DNA of 12,038 nt from Blastocatellia bacterium (GCA_003488005.1 DNND01000112.1:7201-19238), one strand, 5' to 3'; shown: positions 1 through 7,746, numbered from the stretch's first letter. Notes: generated from the sequence alone by a model not told the origin. A program made the numbers and translations.

Positions 1-1041
1 CGTCGAATTCAGCTTGGTCACAAAAGCGTCGGGCACATCCTGCGAGCTCGTCGTTTTCAATGATCCGGCTGTGGTGGGAAAGATCGCCGCGGTTGCGCTT
101 CCGGTCAGATAAGCATTTCCCGAACCGTCTACCGTTATGGCTAAAGAAGTGGCAGCCGGACCAAAGTACGTGGAATAGGAAAGCACCGGGTCAATTATTA
201 AGGCCTTCTTTGTATTGTAGTTTTTTACATTGAAACTAACCTCGCTCCCTTTCAATGCATAACTTCCCATCACTTCACTTCGTGCGCCCTGATCGCTAAT
301 CTGATAAATCACAGGTTTGCGGAGTTTCACTTCACTGTGATCGATGGTTATTAAGAGATCGCCCGTCGAATCAACGCCCAGGTGGTCAGCGCCCTCCAGC
401 TTAAATTTCACGGCGCGAACATCGGCGCCAGGCCCGACGACAAAATCGTACTCAAGCTGTCGCTGGTTTCCGTAATAAACCATGTCGACACCGGGATAGA
501 TGTCTTTGTAATGGATCCTGCGGAAGAGCGGGACATCCACATGCCACTTCTGAGGGTCATCGCCGATTAAGTAATTCACTTTCCCAGGCAGTGCGTCTTG
601 ACCTTCGATACGCGCCTCGGTGTTGGCGCCGATCATCTTCAAATACAGAACCGAAGCTTGCTTTCCTGAAGTGTTCGATGGTTGATCTGCGGGGGCAACT
701 GGCTGCAACTTGTCGCGCTGCGCTTCGCGTCTTCTTAACGTGAGTACAGACTCAGTGGACGTAAGAAATAGATCGTAGCCCGGACCGCGAGAGAGAAACT
801 TGACCTGCGGATCAGTCTGTCCCTCGTTCGTCTCAAAATGCAGTGGTAAGTCGCCATACTGATTTGCGATTTTGTCCAGCGTCGTGGCTTTCGCTGTTGG
901 GTGAATCGATGCGTCCGCCGGGCGCCCTGCCAGCGCCGACCGAACCAGGTGACTGGCCAAGAGGAGACAAAAGGCTGCTGCCACCAATAGGCCGACGACG
1001 GTTAATCGGGAGAAATTGTTTCTGGGATTTGGGGCATTCAT
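1..1041 (-). CDS. Secreted DUF7948/SBBP-repeat protein, 5' part only (cut by left edge)
   Basis: The frame is open from an ATG at 1041 to the window edge, giving 347 residues with no stop, so the C-terminal part is missing. Residues 1-39 form a signal peptide or signal anchor: a short polar start, then a hydrophobic run around 13-30 (VVGLLVAAAFCLLLA). Residues about 60-285 match the DUF7948-type N-domain seen before SBBP propellers, with landmarks LPLHFETNEGQ, NYLIGDDPQKW, DIYPGVDMVYYGNQ, LEYDFVVGPGAD, RKPVIYQ and LIIDPVLSYSTY. A first SBBP repeat follows (about 288-345, ending DAFVTKLNST). It is degenerate, with FGPAATS where GGSGDD is usual. AAGG lies 10 bases before the ATG. The N-domain aligns along its whole length with the upstream 1932-residue protein, so the two are paralogues. 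Likely an exported beta-propeller surface or extracellular protein; the ligand is unknown. Confidence 0.88.
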   Translation of the reverse strand, partial: MNAPNPRNNFSRLTVVGLLVAAAFCLLLASHLVRSALAGRPADASIHPTAKATTLDKIANQYGDLPLHFETNEGQTDPQVKFLSRGPGYDLFLTSTESVLTLRRREAQRDKLQPVAPADQPSNTSGKQASVLYLKMIGANTEARIEGQDALPGKVNYLIGDDPQKWHVDVPLFRRIHYKDIYPGVDMVYYGNQRQLEYDFVVGPGADVRAVKFKLEGADHLGVDSTGDLLITIDHSEVKLRKPVIYQISDQGARSEVMGSYALKGSEVSFNVKNYNTKKALIIDPVLSYSTYFGPAATSLAITVDGSGNAYLTGSATAAIFPTTAGSLKTTSSQDVPDAFVTKLNST

Positions 1042-1272
1042 CTGTTTGTTACCTTGAGGCCAATTACCTGGGTTGCTCGCTCTCGAGGATGCGCGCCTGG
1101 CAGAAGGTTCGGATCTCGCTCGACAAACTCAGCAATGGCGAACAGCCAGCGATTGGCTGTCATAGCTACGGCGAGGGCAGATGCGAGGCATGGAGTTACC
1201 CTTGGATGTTTGTTGCGTGATGAGTGCGTTAGCCGTCGGGCCAGAGAACAACGCTAACGCGGGTCGCAAATT
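1042..1272 (-). other. Long structured 5' leader of the leftmost gene
   Basis: This stretch lies between the predicted transcription start and the ATG at 1041. It can form at least two hairpins. The first has 8-bp perfect arms GCGTTAGC (1226-1233) and GCTAACGC (1253-1260) with 19 bases between, starting about 12 bases into the transcript. The second has 7-bp perfect arms ACAGCCA (1142-1148) and TGGCTGT (1154-1160) around a 5-base loop. A 20-codon minus-strand frame starting ATGCCTCGC also lies in the leader, but it has no sign of being a real leader peptide. I do not recognise a known riboswitch or leader family. Confidence 0.4.
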
Positions 1273-1278
1273 CGCCAA

Positions 1279-1307
1279 ATGCTACGGTTAGACAATCAGG
1301 TTGTCAA
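1279..1307 (-). promoter_or_regulatory. Predicted sigma70-type promoter for the leftmost gene
   Basis: Read on the minus strand, TTGACA (1307-1302) and TAGCAT (1284-1279) are separated by exactly 17 bases. The -35 is a perfect match and the -10 matches 4 of 6. Transcription would start near 1272, giving a leader of about 230 bases before the ATG at 1041. A 5-bp inverted repeat, GACAA-TCAGG-TTGTC (1291-1305), fills most of the spacer and could be an operator. That is only a suggestion, as short palindromes arise by chance. Confidence 0.6.
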
Positions 1308-1530
1308 TCACTTGCCCCGGTTAGAGTCCCGGAGTCAGAAATTCTTGCAGTGAAATTCCGCGCGAAGGCTTGGCGACCTTCTACAAGTTGAAATTGACGT
1401 ATCTGGGCTTAACTTCGGGTTGTGAAGCTGGCAGACAAAAGAGAATTAGTGGCGATTGGCACTTCCAAAGTTGCCTGAGGCACCGGGCCAAGGAGAGAGA
1501 TTTCCGCTGTTCCCTGAAGTCAAAACGACG
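1308..1530. other. Non-coding gap after the 1932-residue gene; no feature recognised
   Basis: There are 223 bases between the stop codon of the large gene and the predicted promoter of the next gene. I see no hairpin followed by a T-run on the minus strand, so there is no obvious intrinsic terminator. I also see no RNA gene. Open frames on the plus strand here are short, basic and overlap the large gene antisense, so they are not called. Transcription from the large gene may end Rho-dependently or read through into the gene starting at 1041. Confidence 0.5.
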
Positions 1531-4500
1531 TCAAGGACCAAAGCGGCCGCGATATTCGCCGGAAACGAGGAAGGCCTTGACCATTTCGGCGTTGACGAAG
1601 TTGCCGTTGAATTGATTAAGCTTGTTCAGCCAAAAGTTGTAGCCATTGAAATTTAATCCCACCTCGGGCGGATCGTTGGGATTCCTTCTCAAGTAGCCGA
1701 AATATTGCATCAGCACAAACGCGCGGTTGAATTCCTGTTGTTTGAAGGTTGTGTTCTCAGCCACGCGCCGCAATGCGCGCGCACGTGCCGCCTGGTCTGA
1801 CGTGTTCCCCGCCCCGCCAAACTCGTTTATCGCGCCGGTTCGATCGGATGCTGAGGGTGTGACGCCTGCGTTTACGAATAGCGCATCGACAAACTGTGCC
1901 GGGGTCATGGTCGTCGGGTACGCAGTCGAAAAACGCGACCTGGAAACAAAGTCGATGAAGAAAGCAGCTTTGTTGGTTTCCAACTGCGCCGCCCAATTCC
2001 CCGAGCCAACGATCACTCCCTGATCGATCTGCTGGGTGTCTGGTAAAAACTCGTTGAGCGTCAAAGGCACAGGCGCGCCCGGCATGTTCCCATAAGCGGC
2101 TTTGTAACTTCGATAGACCAGGTATCCGGTCTCTTGAAACTCAATCGACAGGAAAAACGCGGCCGAGACATTGATGCGTTTTACCTCAATGCATTGCTGG
2201 TTCGTGCCGCAGAGATTGATTTCATTTACCCAGAAGGCGAAGCCCAGCGGGTCGGGCTCGCGATTCAGAAAATCAAGGTAGTGTTGCCGTACAAAGAACT
2301 CGGGCGTGTCGATCGGGTTTGGGCCATTCGTCGAATCGTTGTCTGTGATGGTGACTGAGATTCTGGCCGGTGAACCGAGTGAGACGGCGGCGCTGGGATT
2401 GGTAAGCGTGACAAAAAAACTTTCGTTGCCCTCCGCGTAGGAATCATCAATCAACGGGATTGAGATCGTCTTGAAAGTTTCATTAGAGGCGAAACTCAAC
2501 GTTCCGAGAGTAGTTTCATAGTCGCAACGAGCGGACGCATTTCCTGTGTTGGGCGCATTGCAATTGATTGCCGCCGCGTCGCTGGTTGAGAAGTTTACCG
2601 TTGCCGGCGATGTCGTCTTGCCCATTCGCGTTATTTTCACGACCGCTTCGCTGGCTGTTTCGGTCACCAGCAGCGTTGCGGAAGTAAATTGAAAAGTGCT
2701 CGCCGCTTTTAACGCTTGAAACTGGCCGCGTATCTCGCCCGTAGGAAAAGCAGTGCTGTGAATGTCGGCGTACAGCAGTCCGTTTTTTAGATTTTGCGCG
2801 TCGGAAGGTGTCAGCGTAATCTCAAAATCGCTGAACTCACCTTGCGGCAGTGGAAACAGCACCGGCGCGATCACACCGGGCGCGCCTGGACCATGAATAT
2901 GCGCGACGGTTTCAGCACTGGAGAACCCATTGAAATTTAGTGACACGCGCGCACTAGTCTCATCGGGACTGAGGAGAAGTGTAGCGGTGCCGGTTGCTGA
3001 CGAGTTGTTGGGAGGGACTTCCTGCGCTCCATCGAGTTGGGCCACGTACAAAGTCGGCTGACTGCCCGAGATTTCGTAAACAGCGCCGTTCGTGTTGGAA
3101 ACGACGAAGACATTACCGTTGGGACCTGTCTGGATGTCGGTCGCTATGCCAAAGTCTTTGCCGATCAGCAGCGACTCACTTTCGGTAATGTCGAATTTGT
3201 CTGTGTTGTCTGCGACCAGATCAAGGAGACGGGAATCATCGAAAGAAAAATGCAAACGATCCGGAGTCAACTTAAAGCGGAAGAGATATCCGCCGGATAG
3301 AAAAGTTCGCCCGGCGCCGACAAACATGTCACCTTCAAACTGTGGGCCAAGCTCCCTGCCCTGCACAAAACCCAACGCCGCCGGAGCCAACGCATACTTC
3401 CAACTAAATTCCGGATCGTTGTAGTGCGCACCAGGCAACATGTAGAGCTGCGCGAGCGCGCCGGCGGGTGTGTCGGCAATCAATGATGGCGGCCAACGCA
3501 ACTGTTGCAGATTACCGCCGCCGTAAGTTGTCTCAATAGCTTTGAATTCAGCAACGCGACTGACCGGGCCCATTGTCTGGACCCAACCATTATTAGATCC
3601 CGCGGTTATGCGATTCATTTCATCAAACGCGTCGTCACCGTTTTCCTGGTTCCACAGGTTGCCAGACAGCGGATCGAACGCCATTCCAAAACCATTGCGC
3701 ACGCCATAAGCGTAAAGCTTTTTAATGTTCGTGGCAGCCTGGCCGGTGAGGCTGGTCGATGCGTTGTAGAAAGGATTGTCCGCCGGCGTCGAACCATCGT
3801 CATTTAGACGAAGCACAAAACCCGTAAGGTGCGCATCATCCGGCTCTGGCCCGCCATATTGATCGTCAGGCACCGGACCGAGCTGGTTGTTTTGCAGAAA
3901 GCCGCGGCGGCCATTGTCACCCATTAGAATGTAAAGCTTGCCGTCGGGACCAAAGCGCAGCACACCACCGTTATGATTCCCGCGGAGTGGTTGATTGGCG
4001 TCAGCCTGATAAGCGCGCAGCTTGATGAGGTTGCGATCAAAGACGAGGGTTGAACCATTCCAAATGTAGCGATCGACGCGGTTTCCCAACAGCGGAACAT
4101 CTGCAAGGTTCGTGGAATCCGATCCGGTACTGCTTTCAGTCCAATAAAGATAAACAAAATGATTGAATGCGAAATTCGGGTGCAAGGCGATGCCGAGCAA
4201 GCCGCGTTCTGAGGCGCTATTAACTGCCAGGTCAAGGGCTATAGCTTGCACGGCGCCGTTCATGACAAATTTAACTCTGCCGGTATCTTTTTCAGTTACA
4301 AAAAATGCGTTGCCGAAAAGCGCGATGCTCGTTGGTTGACTGAGGCCGCTCATGACTGTTTGGACCGACAAATTAGGATCCAGCATTGTTGGCCCGCTGG
4401 AAGGAGCAGCAACCGTCGTCTGTATCGTGACTGAATTGTCATTCAGGTCCGGATCGTTTTCAGTACCCGCGACACTCGCTGTGTTGGTGAGCTGCGCAAC

Positions 4501-7329
4501 CGCTTGCGGCGTTACCGTGATGCTGAGGGTTGCTGACGACGCGTTCGCTATCGCCCCTAGGTTGCAGGTCACAGTCGTTATGCCAGTGCATGAACCTTGA
4601 CTGGGGATCGCAGAACCAAACGCAGGACCTGATGGCAACTGATCGGTCACAGATACATTCGTCGCTGGCGATGGACCATTGTTCGTCACAACAATGCGAT
4701 AGGTGAGACTTGCCAAAGAGATCGCTGGATTGGGTGAGGCAGTTTTTGTGATCGCCAGATTTGCGCTGGGCGTTCCCGAAACACTTAGTTGAGTTGAACC
4801 GGAGTGCTGCAAGTTTCCGCTCGTCGCATTGATATTCAAAGAATAGGTTCCCGCAGGTGTTCCCGCGGTTGTAGCAATTGTTAATGTTGACGAGTGTGGC
4901 GACGTGTCACTGATCACGATTGTGGCAGGATTGAAAGTCGCCGTCGCATCATTTGGAAAACCGGAGGCGCTCAACGAAATCGTACCGGTGAAGCCACCCA
5001 CCGGCGTTACCGTAATTGTATAAGTGGTACTGCCGCCGGGAAGTACGGTGCGTGAACCGGGCACGACCGAGATCGAAAAGTCAGCCGCCGGCGTGGCGTC
5101 GGCAATCTTGACGATAAAAGAATCCTGGCCCCCGGCATTGTGAGATTGCAACGGCGTCGCTGTCGGAAAATTTACAGACGAAGTAAAGCCGGTGATGTAG
5201 GCATTGCTGAAAGAATCAAGCGCGATCGGATTTGTTGAAGTGCCGGTGCTCGTGTTGCTCTCGTTCAAGCTGCCGCCAAGATAAGTCGAATAGAGGAATA
5301 TATTTCCCGCTGGATTTAGCTTGGCTACAAACGCATCAAAGCCTCCGCCATTTGAAAGCTGTAACGGAGTGACGGTTGGAAAATTTGTAGACGAAGTGGC
5401 GCCGCTCACATAAGCGGCGCCGGCAGAGTTTACTGCGACACCACTGCCACGGTCGTCACCGGATCCGCCAAGATAGGTCGCGTAGACCTTCGTTCCGGCG
5501 CTGGAAATCTTTGCGATGAACGCATCGAACGATCCGCCCAAAGCCGGTTGGGCGGGCGTCAGCACGGGGAAGTTGTTCGAAGATGTTTGACCGCTGACGT
5601 AGACATTATTTCCGCCGCTGTCGATCGCGATTCCATAAGCCTTGTCGTCACCTGTCCCGCCAAGATACGAACAGAAACTCAGCGAACTCACGCCGCTGCC
5701 ATTGGTGTCGAATTTAGCAACGAAGGCATCAAAACTGCCGCCAAAGCTGTTCTGAAAAGCGGTTTCGGTGGGAAAGTCACTGGCGCTGGTAAAGCCTGAG
5801 ACATACGCATTGCTGTTGGTGTCGATCGCAACGCCACTGCCGCGATCAGTGCCCGAACCACCAAGGTACGTCGAATAAAGCAGTCCCGAACCCGCGGAGT
5901 TTATTTTTGTCAGGAAAGCATCAGTGTCGCCGGCGCGTGTCCCCTGGTAAGCGCTGATCGTAGTGGGAAAGGCGGTCGACTTGGTGCCGCCGGTCACATA
6001 GGCATTCCCCGTCGCATCAACGACGACGCCTTCGGTCGAGTCGTTTTCTTCGCCGCCAAGAAACCCCGAATAGACCAGAGCATTGCCCTGTCCGTTAAGT
6101 TTGAAAACAACCCCGTCAAAATCGCCGCCACGATAGTTCGGCGCAAAAGAACCGAGCGTGGTTGGAAAATTAATTGATGAAGAATCAACCCGCCCCACCA
6201 CATAAGCGTTGCCGTTAACGTCGATCGCGATGCCGTCGCCGCGATCCTGACCGATGCCGCCGATATAGGTTGAATAAAGAATGTTTGCGCCGGCCGCATC
6301 AATCTTCGTCACAAAGATATCGGACAATCCGGCATTGGCGCTGTACGCGGCGCCTTGCAGAGGAAAGTTGGTTGAGCTCGTCGTTCCGGCAATATAGATA
6401 TTGTTGTTGCTGTCGACGGCAACGCTGCTGCCGAGGTCATCACCGCTGCCACCGAGATAGGTGGAGTAGACCAGCGTGGGATCGATGATCAATTCTCTGC
6501 TGTGATCGTACGGACCAATTTCGTAGCCGGCTTGTTTGCCCGTCAGGACAAACTGTCCGTCAACCAAACGACGCTGACCGTCGATCTCCTGGTAGACAAC
6601 TGGTTTGCGTTGCCGAACTTCTCCGCCAGGAGCACGCAACACCAGATCACCTTCAGCCGATATTCGCGGCCGCACCGCCGCATCGAAAGCCAAGCGAATC
6701 TTCCGCGGATCGGCGCCGGGAGCGACGATGAAGTCGTATTCCAATTCCTGCTGGTTGCCGTAGTAGGTGAGACTGATCCCGGGATAGATTTCTTCGTAAC
6801 GCACAGCGCCGAAGGTAGGCACATCGGTGCGCCACTTTGTCGGATCGTTACCGATAAAATAATTCCGGTAACCCTGAAGCTGGTCCACTCCTTTTGCGGT
6901 CGCCTGCGCATTCGCACCTTGCAACTTCAGTGCAAGCAAAGCGAATGAGTTTCGCGGTTGAGTGCGCTCTTTCCGCGTTTTCCCAGAGGTCTTAGACGCA
7001 TTCTTCCTTAGCTCGAGCAGAGCGCCGGTGGGAGTAAGGAATAGATTGTAGCCGGAGGCACGAGCCGAGAATTGTGCGCGGCTGTCCAGTTGGCCCATGT
7101 TCTGTTCAAAGCTGAGCGGCAGCCGCGCGGTAAACTCACGCAGGTTCAGCGGTGTCGAGTTGCGCTGTTCCCGGGATGGTCGAGCGGCAGGCCTTTCGAG
7201 GATCGCTACATTGGTCTTGTCTGGACTTCGCCCGGCAGTAACTCTCGTCGCAAAGTCCGGCCAGCAGAGTGCGAGCAACGCAACAACGCCACCTAGGCAA
7301 GCCACAATAATTTTCTTTCTTAGGCTCAA
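1531..7329 (-). CDS. Giant exported mosaic protein: DUF7948, SBBP propeller, Ig, DUF11, sugar-dehydrogenase-like, CHRD, Calx-beta, DUF4214
   Basis: 1932 residues. A signal peptide spans 1-33 (MSLRKK, then a hydrophobic stretch). In order: DUF7948-type domain about 62-285; seven SBBP repeats about 286-743 (YSTYLGGSGDD type, about 65 residues each, probably one seven-bladed propeller); Ig-like domain about 749-851; DUF11 about 855-973 (ITKTASPNPA, VTNNGPSPATNVSVTD); a glucose/sorbosone dehydrogenase-like propeller about 984-1425; CHRD about 1426-1538 (AHIHGPG, GEIRGQF); Calx-beta about 1544-1665 (YAEGNESFFVTLTNP); DUF4214 about 1674-1930. Within the enzyme-like part, H1119, D1138 and R1211-N1212 sit where soluble PQQ glucose dehydrogenase has its catalytic His, Asp and PQQ-contacting Arg-Asn; this alignment is from memory. 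The start is TTG: an in-frame TAG lies seven codons upstream, no ATG is available, GGGGA sits 6 bases before, and later starts would lose the signal peptide. There is no C-terminal membrane segment or LPXTG-like signal. Probably a secreted or surface-bound adhesin-like protein, perhaps with sugar-oxidising activity. Confidence 0.92.
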   Translation of the reverse strand: MSLRKKIIVACLGGVVALLALCWPDFATRVTAGRSPDKTNVAILERPAARPSREQRNSTPLNLREFTARLPLSFEQNMGQLDSRAQFSARASGYNLFLTPTGALLELRKNASKTSGKTRKERTQPRNSFALLALKLQGANAQATAKGVDQLQGYRNYFIGNDPTKWRTDVPTFGAVRYEEIYPGISLTYYGNQQELEYDFIVAPGADPRKIRLAFDAAVRPRISAEGDLVLRAPGGEVRQRKPVVYQEIDGQRRLVDGQFVLTGKQAGYEIGPYDHSRELIIDPTLVYSTYLGGSGDDLGSSVAVDSNNNIYIAGTTSSTNFPLQGAAYSANAGLSDIFVTKIDAAGANILYSTYIGGIGQDRGDGIAIDVNGNAYVVGRVDSSSINFPTTLGSFAPNYRGGDFDGVVFKLNGQGNALVYSGFLGGEENDSTEGVVVDATGNAYVTGGTKSTAFPTTISAYQGTRAGDTDAFLTKINSAGSGLLYSTYLGGSGTDRGSGVAIDTNSNAYVSGFTSASDFPTETAFQNSFGGSFDAFVAKFDTNGSGVSSLSFCSYLGGTGDDKAYGIAIDSGGNNVYVSGQTSSNNFPVLTPAQPALGGSFDAFIAKISSAGTKVYATYLGGSGDDRGSGVAVNSAGAAYVSGATSSTNFPTVTPLQLSNGGGFDAFVAKLNPAGNIFLYSTYLGGSLNESNTSTGTSTNPIALDSFSNAYITGFTSSVNFPTATPLQSHNAGGQDSFIVKIADATPAADFSISVVPGSRTVLPGGSTTYTITVTPVGGFTGTISLSASGFPNDATATFNPATIVISDTSPHSSTLTIATTAGTPAGTYSLNINATSGNLQHSGSTQLSVSGTPSANLAITKTASPNPAISLASLTYRIVVTNNGPSPATNVSVTDQLPSGPAFGSAIPSQGSCTGITTVTCNLGAIANASSATLSITVTPQAVAQLTNTASVAGTENDPDLNDNSVTIQTTVAAPSSGPTMLDPNLSVQTVMSGLSQPTSIALFGNAFFVTEKDTGRVKFVMNGAVQAIALDLAVNSASERGLLGIALHPNFAFNHFVYLYWTESSTGSDSTNLADVPLLGNRVDRYIWNGSTLVFDRNLIKLRAYQADANQPLRGNHNGGVLRFGPDGKLYILMGDNGRRGFLQNNQLGPVPDDQYGGPEPDDAHLTGFVLRLNDDGSTPADNPFYNASTSLTGQAATNIKKLYAYGVRNGFGMAFDPLSGNLWNQENGDDAFDEMNRITAGSNNGWVQTMGPVSRVAEFKAIETTYGGGNLQQLRWPPSLIADTPAGALAQLYMLPGAHYNDPEFSWKYALAPAALGFVQGRELGPQFEGDMFVGAGRTFLSGGYLFRFKLTPDRLHFSFDDSRLLDLVADNTDKFDITESESLLIGKDFGIATDIQTGPNGNVFVVSNTNGAVYEISGSQPTLYVAQLDGAQEVPPNNSSATGTATLLLSPDETSARVSLNFNGFSSAETVAHIHGPGAPGVIAPVLFPLPQGEFSDFEITLTPSDAQNLKNGLLYADIHSTAFPTGEIRGQFQALKAASTFQFTSATLLVTETASEAVVKITRMGKTTSPATVNFSTSDAAAINCNAPNTGNASARCDYETTLGTLSFASNETFKTISIPLIDDSYAEGNESFFVTLTNPSAAVSLGSPARISVTITDNDSTNGPNPIDTPEFFVRQHYLDFLNREPDPLGFAFWVNEINLCGTNQQCIEVKRINVSAAFFLSIEFQETGYLVYRSYKAAYGNMPGAPVPLTLNEFLPDTQQIDQGVIVGSGNWAAQLETNKAAFFIDFVSRSRFSTAYPTTMTPAQFVDALFVNAGVTPSASDRTGAINEFGGAGNTSDQAARARALRRVAENTTFKQQEFNRAFVLMQYFGYLRRNPNDPPEVGLNFNGYNFWLNKLNQFNGNFVNAEMVKAFLVSGEYRGRFGP
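5101..6474 (-). repeat. Seven tandem SBBP repeats within the giant gene
   Basis: The encoded motif YSTYLGG and its variants (YIGG, FLGG, CSYLGG, YATYLGG) recur at residues about 288, 352, 420, 485, 553, 616 and 680, a period of 63-68 residues (about 195 bases). Each unit then carries a GxAxD..GNAYV.G.T.S..FP core and ends in a DAFV.K(L/I) strand. At DNA level the best conserved stretch is the CCGCCAAGATA(A/G)GTCG-like plus-strand segment, seen for example near 5274 and 5466. Seven units suit a single closed seven-bladed propeller. The blades have diverged enough that recent slippage expansion is unlikely. Confidence 0.85.
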
Positions 7330-7352
7330 TACGAATCCCCAAGTGCGCTACC

Positions 7353-7582
7353 GAACCCGCGTAGCGGGTGGAGGCATAGAGCCTGGGGTGAAGCGAAGCG
7401 GAACCCCAGGTTGCAGGAACGGAAAAGACCGAGCGCGCGAAGCGTGCGATAGCATGAACCTACCATCTAATTATGACGAATAGGGTGCCGCCGCGCTTCG
7501 CGGGCTCCTTATTTATCCGGCGATTGATCCTGGGGTTCCGCTCCACCCCAGGCTTTATGCTTTCGCAGCGCTTCGCGGGCTC
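7353..7582. repeat. REP-like palindromic repeat cluster, four modules arranged + + - -
   Basis: A 14-base motif related to GAGCCCGCGAAGCG occurs four times: 7353-7366 (plus, GAACCCGCGTAGCG), 7431-7444 (plus, GAGCGCGCGAAGCG), 7494-7507 (minus) and 7569-7582 (minus). The outer two modules also contain a perfect hairpin stem CCTGGGGT/ACCCCAGG: 7382-7389 with 7403-7410, and 7529-7536 with 7545-7552. Full outer modules (7353-7410 and 7529-7582) align as inverted copies of about 55-58 bases, differing by a 4-base indel plus point changes. The layout resembles bacterial REP/BIME elements. No transposase is in the window to explain how they spread. Confidence 0.8.
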
Positions 7583-7597
7583 AAATCAGCGTATCTT

Positions 7598-7682
7598 GTA
7601 AAGCAAACTGTTAGTTTGCGGTCGTGCAAAGCCTCTCAACTTGAGTGTAACCCACTCCCGGCAGACTAACAGTCTGCTTTAC
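7598..7682. repeat. Second palindromic repeat family, two inverted copies around a 36-base core
   Basis: Copy one (7598-7621) contains the palindrome GCAAACTGTTAGTTTGC at 7603-7619. Copy two (7658-7682, opposite strand) contains GCAGACTAACAGTCTGC at 7661-7677. Each has 7-bp arms and a 3-base loop and carries a flanking GTAAA. After inversion the copies match except for a symmetric pair of changes in the stem and small changes at the outer end, so both hairpins stay perfect. Likely a REP-like or MITE-like mobile or structural element. From memory I associate this motif with acidobacterial genomes; a genome-wide count was not possible here. Confidence 0.7.
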
Positions 7683-7691
7683 GTCATTCAC

Positions 7692-7746
7692 AAAAAAACC
7701 GGGCGCGCCTGAACACCGAAACTCAGCTTGTGTTCAAACGCCCCGG
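7692..7746 (-). terminator. Intrinsic terminator of the DUF1800-DUF1501 operon
   Basis: On the minus strand, about 46 bases past the DUF1501 stop, a long stem forms: an inner perfect 7-bp helix TGAACAC/GTGTTCA (7730-7736 with 7710-7716) and an outer GC-rich helix CCGGG/CCCGG (7742-7746 with 7699-7703), with a small internal mismatch. It is followed at once by seven T residues (7698-7692). This is a textbook Rho-independent terminator for transcription coming from the DUF1501 gene, and it separates the operon from the repeat block and the giant gene. Confidence 0.88.

Noticed and set aside
843..1220. Plus-strand open frame of 125 codons
   Set aside because: It runs antisense across the signal-peptide region and leader of the gene starting at 1041, has no recognisable domain, and its composition looks like a frame shadow.
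1370..1656. Short plus-strand frames between the two SBBP genes
   Set aside because: They are basic, low-information sequences, overlap the 3' end of the giant gene antisense, and have no clear ribosome site.
6502..6948. Plus-strand open frame of 148 codons
   Set aside because: It is antisense to the DUF7948 domain of the giant gene. A similar antisense frame occurs at 382-570 in the paralogue for the same reason, so this is not independent evidence of coding.
7470..7475. CATAAT (minus strand) as a -10 box for the giant gene
   Set aside because: No acceptable -35 lies 16-18 bases upstream; the match alone is too weak to call.
7097..7483. Plus-strand frame of 128 codons running through the repeats
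   Set aside because: Half is antisense to the giant gene's signal and N-domain, and the rest reads through palindromic repeats.
7353..7682. CRISPR array
   Set aside because: The repeats are palindromic, of two families, in mixed orientation and irregularly spaced, with no uniform spacers and no cas genes.
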